Shown: in pieces, positions 23,929 through 32,886 of the stretch | Layout: the number at the start of each line of letters is the position of its first letter | How positions within the stretch are numbered: position 1 is the stretch's first letter | Origin: Chryseolinea lacunae | GTDB lineage: Bacteria > Bacteroidota > Bacteroidia > Cytophagales > Cyclobacteriaceae | Assembly: GCF_016735595.1 (NCBI RefSeq) | Contig: NZ_JAERRB010000003.1 | Location: 749,645-813,644 of the forward strand | Length of the DNA: 64,000 nucleotides | Direction of reading: 5' to 3' | The notes under the pieces: generated by a model | The model's database searches: none | What the model saw: the letters and a program-made list of their open reading frames with translations, nothing else | What the model was told of the DNA's origin: nothing | Made by a program: the position numbers and the translations under genes

Positions 23929-25308
23929 CTATACTTTCATTTCTTTCAGAAGACGGTGTGATGCCTGGGGTGGCAACATTTTCCCGTATGCATCCATCAA
24001 CCCCTGTTGCATCAGCCACGCTTCAAACTCGGGCGCCGGCCGCAAGCCCAAGACTTGTCGCACATAGAGTGCATCGTGAAAGGAAGTGGATTGATAGTTC
24101 AACATAATGTCGTCGGCACCGGGCACACCCATAATGAAATTGCAGCCGGCCACACCGAGCAGGGTCACCAGGTTGTCCATGTCGTCCTGGTCGGCTTCGG
24201 CGTGGTTGGTGTAGCAAACGTCAACCCCCATGGGAAGGCCCAGCAGCTTGGCGCAGAAATGATCTTCGAGCGCCGCGCGGGTAATTTGTTTGCCGTCGTA
24301 TAAATATTCAGGGCCAATAAATCCGACAACCGAATTCACCAGCAGCGGTTTGAATTTCCGTGCCACCGCATAGGCGCGCGCCTCGCAGGTTTGTTGGTCC
24401 ACACCTTCGTGTGCCTGCGCCGAGAGCGAGCTGCCCTGACCCGTTTCGAAATACATCACATTGTTTCCCACCGTGCCGCGTTGCAGGCTCAAGGCGGCTT
24501 CGTAGGCTTCGTGCAAAAGTGAAAGACTGATGCCGAAGCTTTGATTTGTTTTTTCGGTGCCGCCAATGGATTGAAAAACAAGATCGACCGGTGCCTGGCG
24601 TTGCATCACTTCCAACGCGAGTGTGACGTGACACAGCACGCAGCTTTGCGTGGGAATATCAAACTGTTGTCGCAAAGCGTCCATCATGTGCAACAGCTTT
24701 GTGACGGCGGATGGGCTGTCCGTTGCGGGATTGATGCCTATCACGGCGTCGCCGCTGCCATAGAGCAAACCGTCGAGCATGCTGGCGGCAATGCCGCGAG
24801 GGTCGTCGGTGGGGTGGTTGGGCTGCAGGCGTGTGGAGAATCTTCCTTTCAACCCCAACGTGTTTCGAAACTGCGTCACCACTTCACATTTTTGTGCCAC
24901 AGCGATAAGATCCTGGTTGCGCATCAGCTTTGACACTGCCGCCGCCATTTCGGGCGTGATGCCCGGGCTAACCGCGTGCAGCATAGCCGCGTTGGTGGTG
25001 TCTGACAATAACCAGTTTCGAAATTCGCCCACGGTGAAATGTTGGATGACCGAAAATGCCGAGGCATCGTGACTGTCGATGATGAGCCGCGTCACTTCAT
25101 CTCTTTCGTAGGGAATGATGGCTTCGCGCAGAAACACGTTGAGCGAAATGTTGGCCAGCGTCATTTGTGCAGCCACGCGTTCCTCATACGTGTGCGCGGC
25201 CAGTTCGGCCAGTGCATCGCCCGAACGGAACGGCGATGCTTTGGCCAACACGGTCTTTAAATCCTGGAAGTTGTAGACGTGATGTCGTATGGTATGTTGG
25301 TAGGCCAT
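23929..25308 (-). CDS. eutB: Ethanolamine ammonia-lyase large subunit
   Basis: 459 residues, the usual size. Active-site stretches include GINPATDS, MYFETGQGSS and MGVDVCYTNHAEADQDD, and a Gly/Ala-rich barrel end (CNFIMGVPGADDIMLNYQS). It binds ethanolamine and part of the B12 cofactor. The start MAYQHTIRHH at 25308 sits just after the permease stop (25313). No shell proteins, EutA reactivase or AdoCbl riboswitch are seen in the window. Confidence 0.94.
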   Translation of the reverse strand: MAYQHTIRHHVYNFQDLKTVLAKASPFRSGDALAELAAHTYEERVAAQMTLANISLNVFLREAIIPYERDEVTRLIIDSHDASAFSVIQHFTVGEFRNWLLSDTTNAAMLHAVSPGITPEMAAAVSKLMRNQDLIAVAQKCEVVTQFRNTLGLKGRFSTRLQPNHPTDDPRGIAASMLDGLLYGSGDAVIGINPATDSPSAVTKLLHMMDALRQQFDIPTQSCVLCHVTLALEVMQRQAPVDLVFQSIGGTEKTNQSFGISLSLLHEAYEAALSLQRGTVGNNVMYFETGQGSSLSAQAHEGVDQQTCEARAYAVARKFKPLLVNSVVGFIGPEYLYDGKQITRAALEDHFCAKLLGLPMGVDVCYTNHAEADQDDMDNLVTLLGVAGCNFIMGVPGADDIMLNYQSTSFHDALYVRQVLGLRPAPEFEAWLMQQGLMDAYGKMLPPQASHRLLKEMKV

Positions 25309-25312
25309 GGGC

Positions 25313-26650
25313 TTATGCACGTTTCGCGACAGGAATTCGCCGGTGTTGTCGCGTCAAAACAAATATACCCATTAGCACGAACAGCACTCCAAAAAAACAA
25401 AGGCTGAGCAACAGGTTAAACCACACGATGGCCAACAGACAGAGCACAGCCAAAACCAACGCAACAATGGGAAAATAAGGATAGAGCGGCGCCTTGAACG
25501 GACGCACCATGTCGGGTTCTTTCTTTCGCAGTACAAAAAGCGCAACAAGGCTAATGATATACATGACCACGGCACCTAATGCTGCGAGAATAATGACCTG
25601 ATCGGTAGTGCCCAGACTCAACGCAAGACAACCCACTGCTCCGCCCACAACCAACGCCCAATGTGGCGTTTGATAGCGCGCGTGCACACGACCCAGCACC
25701 GCGGGCAAATATCCACCCCGGGCCAGCGCAAAGATCTGGCGCGAGTAGCCCATGATGGTTCCATGAAACGAAGCGATAAGTCCGAACAATCCCAGGCTGG
25801 CAAACATTTGCGTGAGCGGGTTGTCGCGCCCCAGCACGATGCTTAGCGAAGCCGGGAGAGGATAATCTATTTTGCTAAGCTGTTGCCATGGGGCAATGCC
25901 GCCGGTGAAGATCATAACGCTGAGCGCCAGCACCACCAGGGTGAGAATGCCATAGGTATAGCCCTTCGCGATGGTGCGGTGTGGATCTTGTGCTTCTTCG
26001 GCCACCATGGCCACTCCTTCAATGGCCAGGTAGAACCAGATGGCGAAGGGCAACGCTTCAAAAATTCCGTGCCAGCCATAGGGCATGCCGTTGGTGGTGA
26101 ACGTGGTGATTGAAAAGTGTGGAGCCACCAGTCCGATATAAATGAGTAATTCCACAACGGCCAGCAACGTGACCACCAGCGACAGCGTCGCAGATTCTTT
26201 AATGCCCAACAAGTTGACGGCAACGAAAATGACATAACACGAAAACGCCACCATCAGCACATTTAACGATGGATACAAAAAATGTGCGTAGCTGCCCAAG
26301 GCAAATGCGATAGCCGTGGGGGTCACAAGAAATTCCACGAGTGTGGCATAGCCGGCAATCAATCCGCCCCACCATCCAAACGCGCGATGTGCGTAGGCAA
26401 AGGGACCACCCGCCTGCGGAATGGCCGTGGTCAATTCTGTAAAGCTGAAAATGAAGGTGACATAGAACACCGTGACGATGAGCGTGGCAATCAAAAATCC
26501 AATCGTGCCCGACACGCCCCAACCATAATTCCATCCGAAATATTCGCCCGAAATGACAAGCCCTACGGCGATGGCCCACAGGTGCACCGGCTTCAAAACT
26601 TTTTTTAAAGTGTGTTCCGTGTGGGACGTCGGTGTGCCGGATGCAGTCAT
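25313..26650 (-). CDS. Ethanolamine permease (APC family)
   Basis: 445 residues with about 12 hydrophobic segments. The motif after helix 1 (GEYFGWNYGWG) and IPQAGGPFAYAHRAFGWWGG are characteristic of APC-superfamily ethanolamine transporters. It is the first gene of a three-gene unit with eutB and eutC, giving uptake plus cleavage of ethanolamine from membrane lipids. About 150 bases upstream are shared with a divergent cupin gene. Confidence 0.9.
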   Translation of the reverse strand: MTASGTPTSHTEHTLKKVLKPVHLWAIAVGLVISGEYFGWNYGWGVSGTIGFLIATLIVTVFYVTFIFSFTELTTAIPQAGGPFAYAHRAFGWWGGLIAGYATLVEFLVTPTAIAFALGSYAHFLYPSLNVLMVAFSCYVIFVAVNLLGIKESATLSLVVTLLAVVELLIYIGLVAPHFSITTFTTNGMPYGWHGIFEALPFAIWFYLAIEGVAMVAEEAQDPHRTIAKGYTYGILTLVVLALSVMIFTGGIAPWQQLSKIDYPLPASLSIVLGRDNPLTQMFASLGLFGLIASFHGTIMGYSRQIFALARGGYLPAVLGRVHARYQTPHWALVVGGAVGCLALSLGTTDQVIILAALGAVVMYIISLVALFVLRKKEPDMVRPFKAPLYPYFPIVALVLAVLCLLAIVWFNLLLSLCFFGVLFVLMGIFVLTRQHRRIPVAKRA

Positions 26651-26758
26651 GATTTAGTGTTTTGCTATAAGATATTACTCTTCGTTCTGAAAACGGAGAT
26701 AATTTTTGGTGCGCGCGGGGTTCACTCGATTTCGGAACAAAACTTTTTTTGACCTCGC

Positions 26759-26766
26759 TATTTTTG
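26759..26766 (+). promoter_or_regulatory. Promoter -7 element TATTTTTG
   Basis: Exact TAnnTTTG match 30 bases before the cupin ATG. No good -33 TTG at the expected distance. Confidence 0.45.
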
Positions 26767-26796
26767 AGCACCTTGGATAGTTAAAAAAACAGAATC

Positions 26797-27303
26797 ATGC
26801 AACCTGCTCAATACTGGGTGAAACACCTCGACCTGAAGCCACACCCCGAAGGCGGCTTCTATAAAGAAACCTATCGTGCAACGGAGAAAATTCCAGGCAC
26901 CGGCTTGCCCGGGCGATTTGAAGGCGCGAGAAATTTTTCGACGGCCATTTATTTTCTGTTGCGTTCCGAAGACCGGTCACTGTTTCATCGTATCAAGTCC
27001 GATGAGCTTTGGCATTTTCATGCCGGCGAAACGCTGGAAATTTTTGTGTTGACAGCAGAGGGGTTGGTCGTGCACCGTTTGGGACCGAATGCAGAACAGG
27101 GCGATGCGTTGCAGGTGGTGGTTCCGGCAAACACGTGGTTTGGTGCAAAGGTGATGCATGAAAATTCGTACACGCTCGCAGGATGCACCGTGGCCCCGGG
27201 CTTTGACTTTCGCGATTTTGAAATGGCAAACTTTTTCGAACTGCTGAAAGAATTTCCAACGCACGGCGACCTCATCAATTCGCTCACACCCGGACACCGC
27301 TAA
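26797..27303 (+). CDS. Cupin protein (DUF985)
   Basis: 168 residues of the DUF985 cupin type: HLDLKPHPEGGFYKETYRA, STAIYFLL, the metal-box region DELWHFHAGETLEIFVL and APGFDFRDFEMA near the end. Some members are linked to sugar epimerase-like folds, but no activity is established. Divergent from the ethanolamine unit. It ends seven bases before the convergent sugar dehydrogenase gene. Confidence 0.8.
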   Translation: MQPAQYWVKHLDLKPHPEGGFYKETYRATEKIPGTGLPGRFEGARNFSTAIYFLLRSEDRSLFHRIKSDELWHFHAGETLEIFVLTAEGLVVHRLGPNAEQGDALQVVVPANTWFGAKVMHENSYTLAGCTVAPGFDFRDFEMANFFELLKEFPTHGDLINSLTPGHR

Positions 27304-27310
27304 TGACCAA

Positions 27311-29509
27311 TCAATCGGTCACGACCAGTTTTTGGGAAACGGTTTTTCCGGGGCGATCGATGTGTAGTGTATAGACTCCGCGTTTAAGTTTACCATACGA
27401 AAAAACGGTGCAGCCATCTTCGCCCGTGGTTTGCTCGAAACTCGTCACGTCGCGCGAAAGCACATCCGTTAGCCGGATGGTGACACGCTGGGCCGCTGAT
27501 GTTGGCAAACAAACATTCACAAACCCCGATGATGAAGGATTTGGATAGACGTTTATGTCTGTTGTGGCCTGAGCGCTGTGTTCTGTGGCCACAACAACCG
27601 AAAATTGTGCAGTAAGATCGATGTCGTTTGTGGGCGTGGCAAGTGTTTGCGTTTGTGTGCCGCTGTTGGACCATGATTCAAATGTATAGTGAGCGTTCTC
27701 CAGCGTCTGAGGCGACGGAACACCAAGGGTTCGCAGCAGACCTTCCACGCTGACAACCGAAGCGGGAGTGGTGAGGGGTTGCCCATCTAATGTTATTTGC
27801 AAACCGGGTGGTGACGTTTTGAACGAGAGTGTTGTCTTTCGCGGCTTCACATCCACCGAGTCTTTTCCTTTCAGTCCTTTGCTATCGGTCACGGTCAGTA
27901 TGATGCGATACCACACGTTGTCGGATGTTTCGCCCTGGTTGGGAATTTGAAAGGTGCCGTGGTTCACACCCGTGATGGCGGGTTGATCGTGCTTGTGCAC
28001 GTCGTGATGAAAATTGATGGCCCAGCTGAATGCGCTCGCCGGCAACGTGCCGTCTTCTGCATCTTTAGCCGTGCCCGCGAAGTCGATGCTGGTGCCGGCC
28101 ACATAGGTTGTTCCCTCGACAGGCACGGTGATGGTCGCTACCGGAAGCGCGTTTGCAATGACGGTGAGTTTTGCTTCATCGCTCGTGGCATGGCCCGCAG
28201 CGTTTGTCACCACCACGCGATATTGTCCGCTGTTTGCCGCGGTGAGGTTGTTGAGCGTGAGGGTTGCACTCTTGGCAGACGCGATGTCAACGCCATTCTT
28301 TTGCCATTGATAGGTGAACGGTGTGCTGCCCAGCGCCTTCACACTGAAGGTGATCGACTGCCCTTCGGCACGCGTGGCGCCCACAGGTTGTGTGGTGATG
28401 AATGGTGCCGTGGTGTTGTTATACACGATTTTATACAAGGACGATCCTGAGCGTGTCAGGTAATACAGGTTGCCGTCGTTGCCCGTGGTGATGCTCACGC
28501 CGTCGCCCGAGATGGCGGTGGCAAACGATGATCGTGTCACGGTGCCCTCCAAGGTTATGGAGTTGATCCAGTCGTTGCAGAGATCCTGAAAAAAATACTG
28601 GCCTACATAAGAAGAAGGATAGTTGGTGTTTGCCGGGCTGAAGAACGTCCCTCCGGTAATGGCGCAACCTGAACCATCGCCCGCGCCGTGCTGGTAGGCG
28701 TAGATGGGATTTGTGTAGGCCGCGTTGTTGCTCATGCCCTCTGCCTTGGGCCAGCCAAAGTTCTTGCCGCCCTCGGTGGCGTCGTTAATTTCTTCCCACG
28801 TGCCCTGGCCTACGTCGTTCACCAGGATGCGGCCCGTGGTGGGGTGAACCGAAAAGGTGAATGGATTGCGCAGCCCATACGCCCACACTCTTTTCCGCTG
28901 TTCCGAACCTGTGGGGAAGGGATTGCCGGTGGGCACGCTGCCGTCTTTGTTGATGCGCAAAAGTTTTCCGTGATAGGTGTCCAAATCCTGGGCTTGGTCA
29001 CCGTCGGCATTTTCGCCAATGGCCACATAGAGTTTCCCGTCCTTTCCAAACTGCATAGCCCCACCGTTATGATTGGTGGCCGAGCTTAGCGGATCGAGGT
29101 CTATCACAATAGACGCGCTGCCGTCCAGGGCCACGTCGCCATTGGCGGTGTAGCGTGTGATGCGGTTGTGGATGTCGGTGCCGGGCACCGTGTGATAGAG
29201 GTAGATGTATTGATTGGTGGCGAAGTCTGGATCGAGCACCACACCAATCAGTCCTCTTTCGCCGGAAGAATTCACGGTGAGACTGACGAAGGCGGCGGCA
29301 AGCAACGTATTGTTTTTGATGACGCGCAGTTTGCCACCTTGTTCCGCCACGAAGATGCGACCGTCGGGGGCGAAGGCCAGGGCGGTGGGGTTGCTGATTC
29401 CGTTTGTTACGAGCACCTGTGCAAAGTCGGCCGGATAGTTTTGGGCAACGACCGTGTGAAGGCCACATAGGAAAACGAAGAGAAGCAATGAAGCGTAGCG
29501 ATTTTTCAT
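27311..29509 (-). CDS. Secreted PQQ-dependent sugar dehydrogenase with Ig-like and T9SS sorting domains
   Basis: 732 residues. A signal peptide is followed by a six-bladed aldose sugar dehydrogenase propeller (~30-360; NPTALAFAPDGRIFVAEQGGKLRVI, NHNGGAMQFGKDGKLYVAIGEN). An Ig-like domain spans ~370-450 (ITTQPVGATRAEGQSITFSV..YQWQKNG). A further beta domain follows, then a C-terminal type IX secretion sorting domain (INVYPNPSSSG..KTVSQKLVVTD). It likely oxidises sugars at the cell surface using PQQ. Confidence 0.88.
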   Translation of the reverse strand: MKNRYASLLLFVFLCGLHTVVAQNYPADFAQVLVTNGISNPTALAFAPDGRIFVAEQGGKLRVIKNNTLLAAAFVSLTVNSSGERGLIGVVLDPDFATNQYIYLYHTVPGTDIHNRITRYTANGDVALDGSASIVIDLDPLSSATNHNGGAMQFGKDGKLYVAIGENADGDQAQDLDTYHGKLLRINKDGSVPTGNPFPTGSEQRKRVWAYGLRNPFTFSVHPTTGRILVNDVGQGTWEEINDATEGGKNFGWPKAEGMSNNAAYTNPIYAYQHGAGDGSGCAITGGTFFSPANTNYPSSYVGQYFFQDLCNDWINSITLEGTVTRSSFATAISGDGVSITTGNDGNLYYLTRSGSSLYKIVYNNTTAPFITTQPVGATRAEGQSITFSVKALGSTPFTYQWQKNGVDIASAKSATLTLNNLTAANSGQYRVVVTNAAGHATSDEAKLTVIANALPVATITVPVEGTTYVAGTSIDFAGTAKDAEDGTLPASAFSWAINFHHDVHKHDQPAITGVNHGTFQIPNQGETSDNVWYRIILTVTDSKGLKGKDSVDVKPRKTTLSFKTSPPGLQITLDGQPLTTPASVVSVEGLLRTLGVPSPQTLENAHYTFESWSNSGTQTQTLATPTNDIDLTAQFSVVVATEHSAQATTDINVYPNPSSSGFVNVCLPTSAAQRVTIRLTDVLSRDVTSFEQTTGEDGCTVFSYGKLKRGVYTLHIDRPGKTVSQKLVVTD

Positions 29510-29566
29510 GAGGGTCAGGTTAGGTTTGGTTATTAAAATCTGACCACCAAAAAACGTTGAGCGTGG

Positions 29567-30430
29567 TCACTTCAAAACAAACAACCGAATGTCGGGAACA
29601 TAAAGATTAAAGAACCCCTTGCCTCCCGTAACATTCGACGGATAGTTAACCGGTTCGCTAAGGAACTGTGAAAAGCTGTAGCGATTGTCGAGCCGGAGCC
29701 TGATGAACGAATAATAGTCTTCGCTCACATTCGAAAGTGAAACAAGCAGTGTGTCGCCCGTGTGAAAATTCTGACGGAAGCCGCGAAAGGTTTCGGCATG
29801 GCCGCCGCCATTGAAGTCCACATCGTCAATCACTTTGGTGAAGGCATTCGGATCGAGGAGGTTGTTCTCCAGATCGTTCAGCCGGATGCGTTGCGAGTTC
29901 ACCACATACCAGTTCTTTTCGGCCGGGTCGTTAAAGCTGTAGGTCACTTGTGCCACGGTGTCGTCATAGCCATCAAAAACCAAATCGGCCGAGATGTCTT
30001 CAAACGAAACTTGCCGGCGCACGGTGGTCACGGCGGTCACTTCGCCCAGTGTCTCGCTCTTTGCCCGGAGTTCGTATGATTCTCCCTCCTGAAACGGAAT
30101 GCTCACGCCTCCATAAATCCCCAGGGCAAGGGCTTGCAGTGTATAAGTTCCCTGAGGCCCCGTAATTGTAACCGAAGCATCGGTCACGGCAATCTGATCC
30201 AGCAAGGCCTGCGCGTCGCTGTCTTCGCCGGCGTCGAGCGCGCCAAAGCTTTTTGTCAGCAGCACAACCAGCGACTGGTCGGGAATGATCTGGCTGGACA
30301 CGATGATTTGGGGTTTCAACGAAGGCAACCCTTCCACGGCCAACGGTTCGGGCATGCATCCCCAAAGCATCGTCGTTGCCGAAAGGATTAGGATGAATAG
30401 TGAAAAGCGGATTTGGGCCAGGTTGTTCAT
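29567..30430 (-). CDS. DUF4249 lipoprotein
   Basis: 287 residues with a lipobox (MLWGC). The body matches DUF4249, beta-rich outer-membrane lipoproteins found beside TonB-dependent receptors in Bacteroidota. The ATG at 30430 lies four bases after the receptor stop (30435), so they form one unit, probably an uptake pair analogous to SusC/SusD. The substrate is unknown. Confidence 0.8.
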   Translation of the reverse strand: MNNLAQIRFSLFILILSATTMLWGCMPEPLAVEGLPSLKPQIIVSSQIIPDQSLVVLLTKSFGALDAGEDSDAQALLDQIAVTDASVTITGPQGTYTLQALALGIYGGVSIPFQEGESYELRAKSETLGEVTAVTTVRRQVSFEDISADLVFDGYDDTVAQVTYSFNDPAEKNWYVVNSQRIRLNDLENNLLDPNAFTKVIDDVDFNGGGHAETFRGFRQNFHTGDTLLVSLSNVSEDYYSFIRLRLDNRYSFSQFLSEPVNYPSNVTGGKGFFNLYVPDIRLFVLK

Positions 30431-30434
30431 AGTC

Positions 30435-32717
30435 TTAAAATCTAAACCCATAGTTGAGAAAGGGAATAAGGCCAAACAGCCCCGGCTGCTCATAGCGCAG
30501 CGAGCCGTCGGTTTCGTCCTGAACGATGGTCATGCCAATGGGATTGGCCCGATTGTAGGCGTTGTATACACCCGCAAACCAATGCCATTGGAATTTTCGG
30601 TCGGGCTTGCTCTTGAACTTGATGCCCACATCCAACCGATGCGCGTTGGCCAGCTTCACTTCATTCACACCGGAGTAGATGGGAATGAGGTCGGCACCGG
30701 TGAGCGTCGGGGCGATGACGGCATATTGCCCGATGATGGGCGTGAACCGCGCGCCCGATATAAACTCCCACACCACCGACACAGCCCAACGTTTCGCGAA
30801 AGCATATTGTGTTACTATGGCACCGTTGTGACGACGGTCGTAGCGCGCATGAAACCACTCGCCTCCGTTGATCTGGTCGAACTGTCGCCACGACCACGAA
30901 AGTGTGTAGCTGATCCAGCCCGTGAGCTTGCCGGCATCTTTGCGCAACAACACTTCCACACCATAGGCCCGACCCTTGCCCTGAATGAGCTTGGATTGAA
31001 AGTCGGCGTTGAGAAAAAGATTTGTGCCTTCTTCATAGCCAATGAGGTTGCTCATGGATTTATAGTACGACTCCACGCTCACAAACACTTTCCTTTCCGG
31101 AAACTGACGTTGCCACGCCACGGCTACTTGATGCGAGGTTTGCGGACGAATGCTGTCGGTGACGGGATACCAGATGTCGGTTGGCGAAGAGATGGCCGAG
31201 TTGGAAATGCGATGCATGTATTGCGCCATGCGCGAATAGCTGAACTTCAACGCCTCATTGTCGTTGATGGCATAGCGCGCCGACACGCGTGGCTCAGGAA
31301 AAAAATACGTCTTGTTGCTTGTTGCTGCCAGTGAACCACGCACACCGGCATTCAGCATCCAGCGTGGTGCGGGCGCCCACTCATATTGAGCGTGAAGTGC
31401 CATTTCATTGGTAGCACGTCCGCGCGAAGCACTGCTTTCCAGATAGGAAGAAATGCTTCCTGAAGTGTTGATCACGTTGGGGCTCACGTTGTGATGCGTC
31501 CACTCCACTCCGGTTTTGAAGGTGCCGGTGTGGTGAATGGAATCTTTGGTGAACAACACGCGCGCACCATAATCTTCGATGTCAGACAACGCGCGCAGTT
31601 GGTTGTCCTGAAAAATGTTGGTGACATGATAGTTGTATTTTGTGCGCAGCAGCGACACGTCGCTTTGCCAGTGCTGTTTCAACTTGCGGTTCCATTTCAG
31701 CGACTGGCTGCTGTTGCCCGAACCAAATGTGGTGGTGTAGCCTCTGCCGTCGCCATTGCGGTCGCGGAAATAATCCAGCAAGTCTTCGCCGCTATAATAG
31801 CTGAACTCAACATGATCGTTTTGAGTAGGCCGCCACAGTATTTTTCCATTCAGGTCATAAAAAAAGTAGGGTAGCTCCTCGCCGGTGAGTCGCACAACCT
31901 TGTCGATATACGTTCGCCGACCTGCCGCCCAAAAGCTGAGTTTGTTTTTCACGATGGGCTGTTCCACAAACAAGCGCGACGCAATGATGCCCACATCGCC
32001 CGACACGTGTGTTTTTTCGGGAATGGCTGATCGTGTGCGCACGTTCAGGATCGACGAGAGACGTCCCCCATACTGGGCGGGGAAGCCGCCGTTGATGGCT
32101 TCCACATGATCGAGCACGTCGGGATTGAACACGGAGAGAAATCCAAATAGGTGACTGGTGTTGTAGATGGGCGCGTCGTCGAGCAGCACCAGGTTTTGGT
32201 CGGCCGCGCCGCCGCGCACAAACAGATCGGAGCTGCCTTCCACGCCACGCACGGTGCCGGGCAAAAGTTGCAATGTTTTGATGAGGTCGGCTTCTCCACC
32301 CAAAACCGGGATGGCGTTGATGTCGTCGCGTGTGAGCACGTGGCGACTGGTTTGATTGGCGTCGAAAATGTCTTCCTGCGTGTGTCGGTCGCCGGTCACT
32401 ACAATTTCGGTTAGCTGATCGACCTTTGTTTTCAGTGTTACAGAAAAGGAGGAGTCTCTGCGGAGGTGGACGGTGCGTTCAAAATTTTCGTAGCCCACAA
32501 ACGAAACGAGAATGGTCTTTTTGCCCGCGTTGGTTTTGAGCACAAATTGCCCAGAAGTATTGGTGGTGACGTGGATGGAATCCGGGAAAACAGTGATGTG
32601 TGCTTGTGGCAGGCGGCCGTCTTCATCGCCGCGCACGGTCCCTTTCAGCACAAGGGTCTGTCCGCACACCGAAAAGGTGATAAAGGCTAGGAACAGGCTG
32701 GCAAGGTTTTTTGGCAA
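30435..32717 (-). CDS. TonB-dependent outer-membrane receptor
   Basis: 760 residues. A signal peptide precedes a carboxypeptidase-regulatory-like domain (~25-95; TVRGDEDGRLPQAHITVFPDS). The plug domain (~105-230) has PGTVRGVEGSSDLFVRGGAADQNLVLLDDAPIYN and the barrel ends in aromatic YGFRF. It is coupled to the DUF4249 gene. With its short length and DUF4249 partner it is not a classic SusC. It may take up a metal chelate or small oligomer. Confidence 0.9.
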   Translation of the reverse strand: MPKNLASLFLAFITFSVCGQTLVLKGTVRGDEDGRLPQAHITVFPDSIHVTTNTSGQFVLKTNAGKKTILVSFVGYENFERTVHLRRDSSFSVTLKTKVDQLTEIVVTGDRHTQEDIFDANQTSRHVLTRDDINAIPVLGGEADLIKTLQLLPGTVRGVEGSSDLFVRGGAADQNLVLLDDAPIYNTSHLFGFLSVFNPDVLDHVEAINGGFPAQYGGRLSSILNVRTRSAIPEKTHVSGDVGIIASRLFVEQPIVKNKLSFWAAGRRTYIDKVVRLTGEELPYFFYDLNGKILWRPTQNDHVEFSYYSGEDLLDYFRDRNGDGRGYTTTFGSGNSSQSLKWNRKLKQHWQSDVSLLRTKYNYHVTNIFQDNQLRALSDIEDYGARVLFTKDSIHHTGTFKTGVEWTHHNVSPNVINTSGSISSYLESSASRGRATNEMALHAQYEWAPAPRWMLNAGVRGSLAATSNKTYFFPEPRVSARYAINDNEALKFSYSRMAQYMHRISNSAISSPTDIWYPVTDSIRPQTSHQVAVAWQRQFPERKVFVSVESYYKSMSNLIGYEEGTNLFLNADFQSKLIQGKGRAYGVEVLLRKDAGKLTGWISYTLSWSWRQFDQINGGEWFHARYDRRHNGAIVTQYAFAKRWAVSVVWEFISGARFTPIIGQYAVIAPTLTGADLIPIYSGVNEVKLANAHRLDVGIKFKSKPDRKFQWHWFAGVYNAYNRANPIGMTIVQDETDGSLRYEQPGLFGLIPFLNYGFRF

Positions 32718-32886
32718 GGCAATGAAATTGTTAGAACACTAATTTACGTAGAAGAACATGCGCATGCCGGTTAAGTTTTTTCAGGAAACTGCATTTCTGA
32801 TCCTGGTATTTCTTACATGCCTTTTTGAGCCGTATTCGCTTGTAAGTATACCGGATTAATCAGTATTTGGAGTTTTTGGAGCCTAA

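Noticed and set aside
26651..26796. Cobalamin riboswitch before the ethanolamine unit
   Set aside because: The 146 bases lack the B12-box pattern and are too short for the fold.
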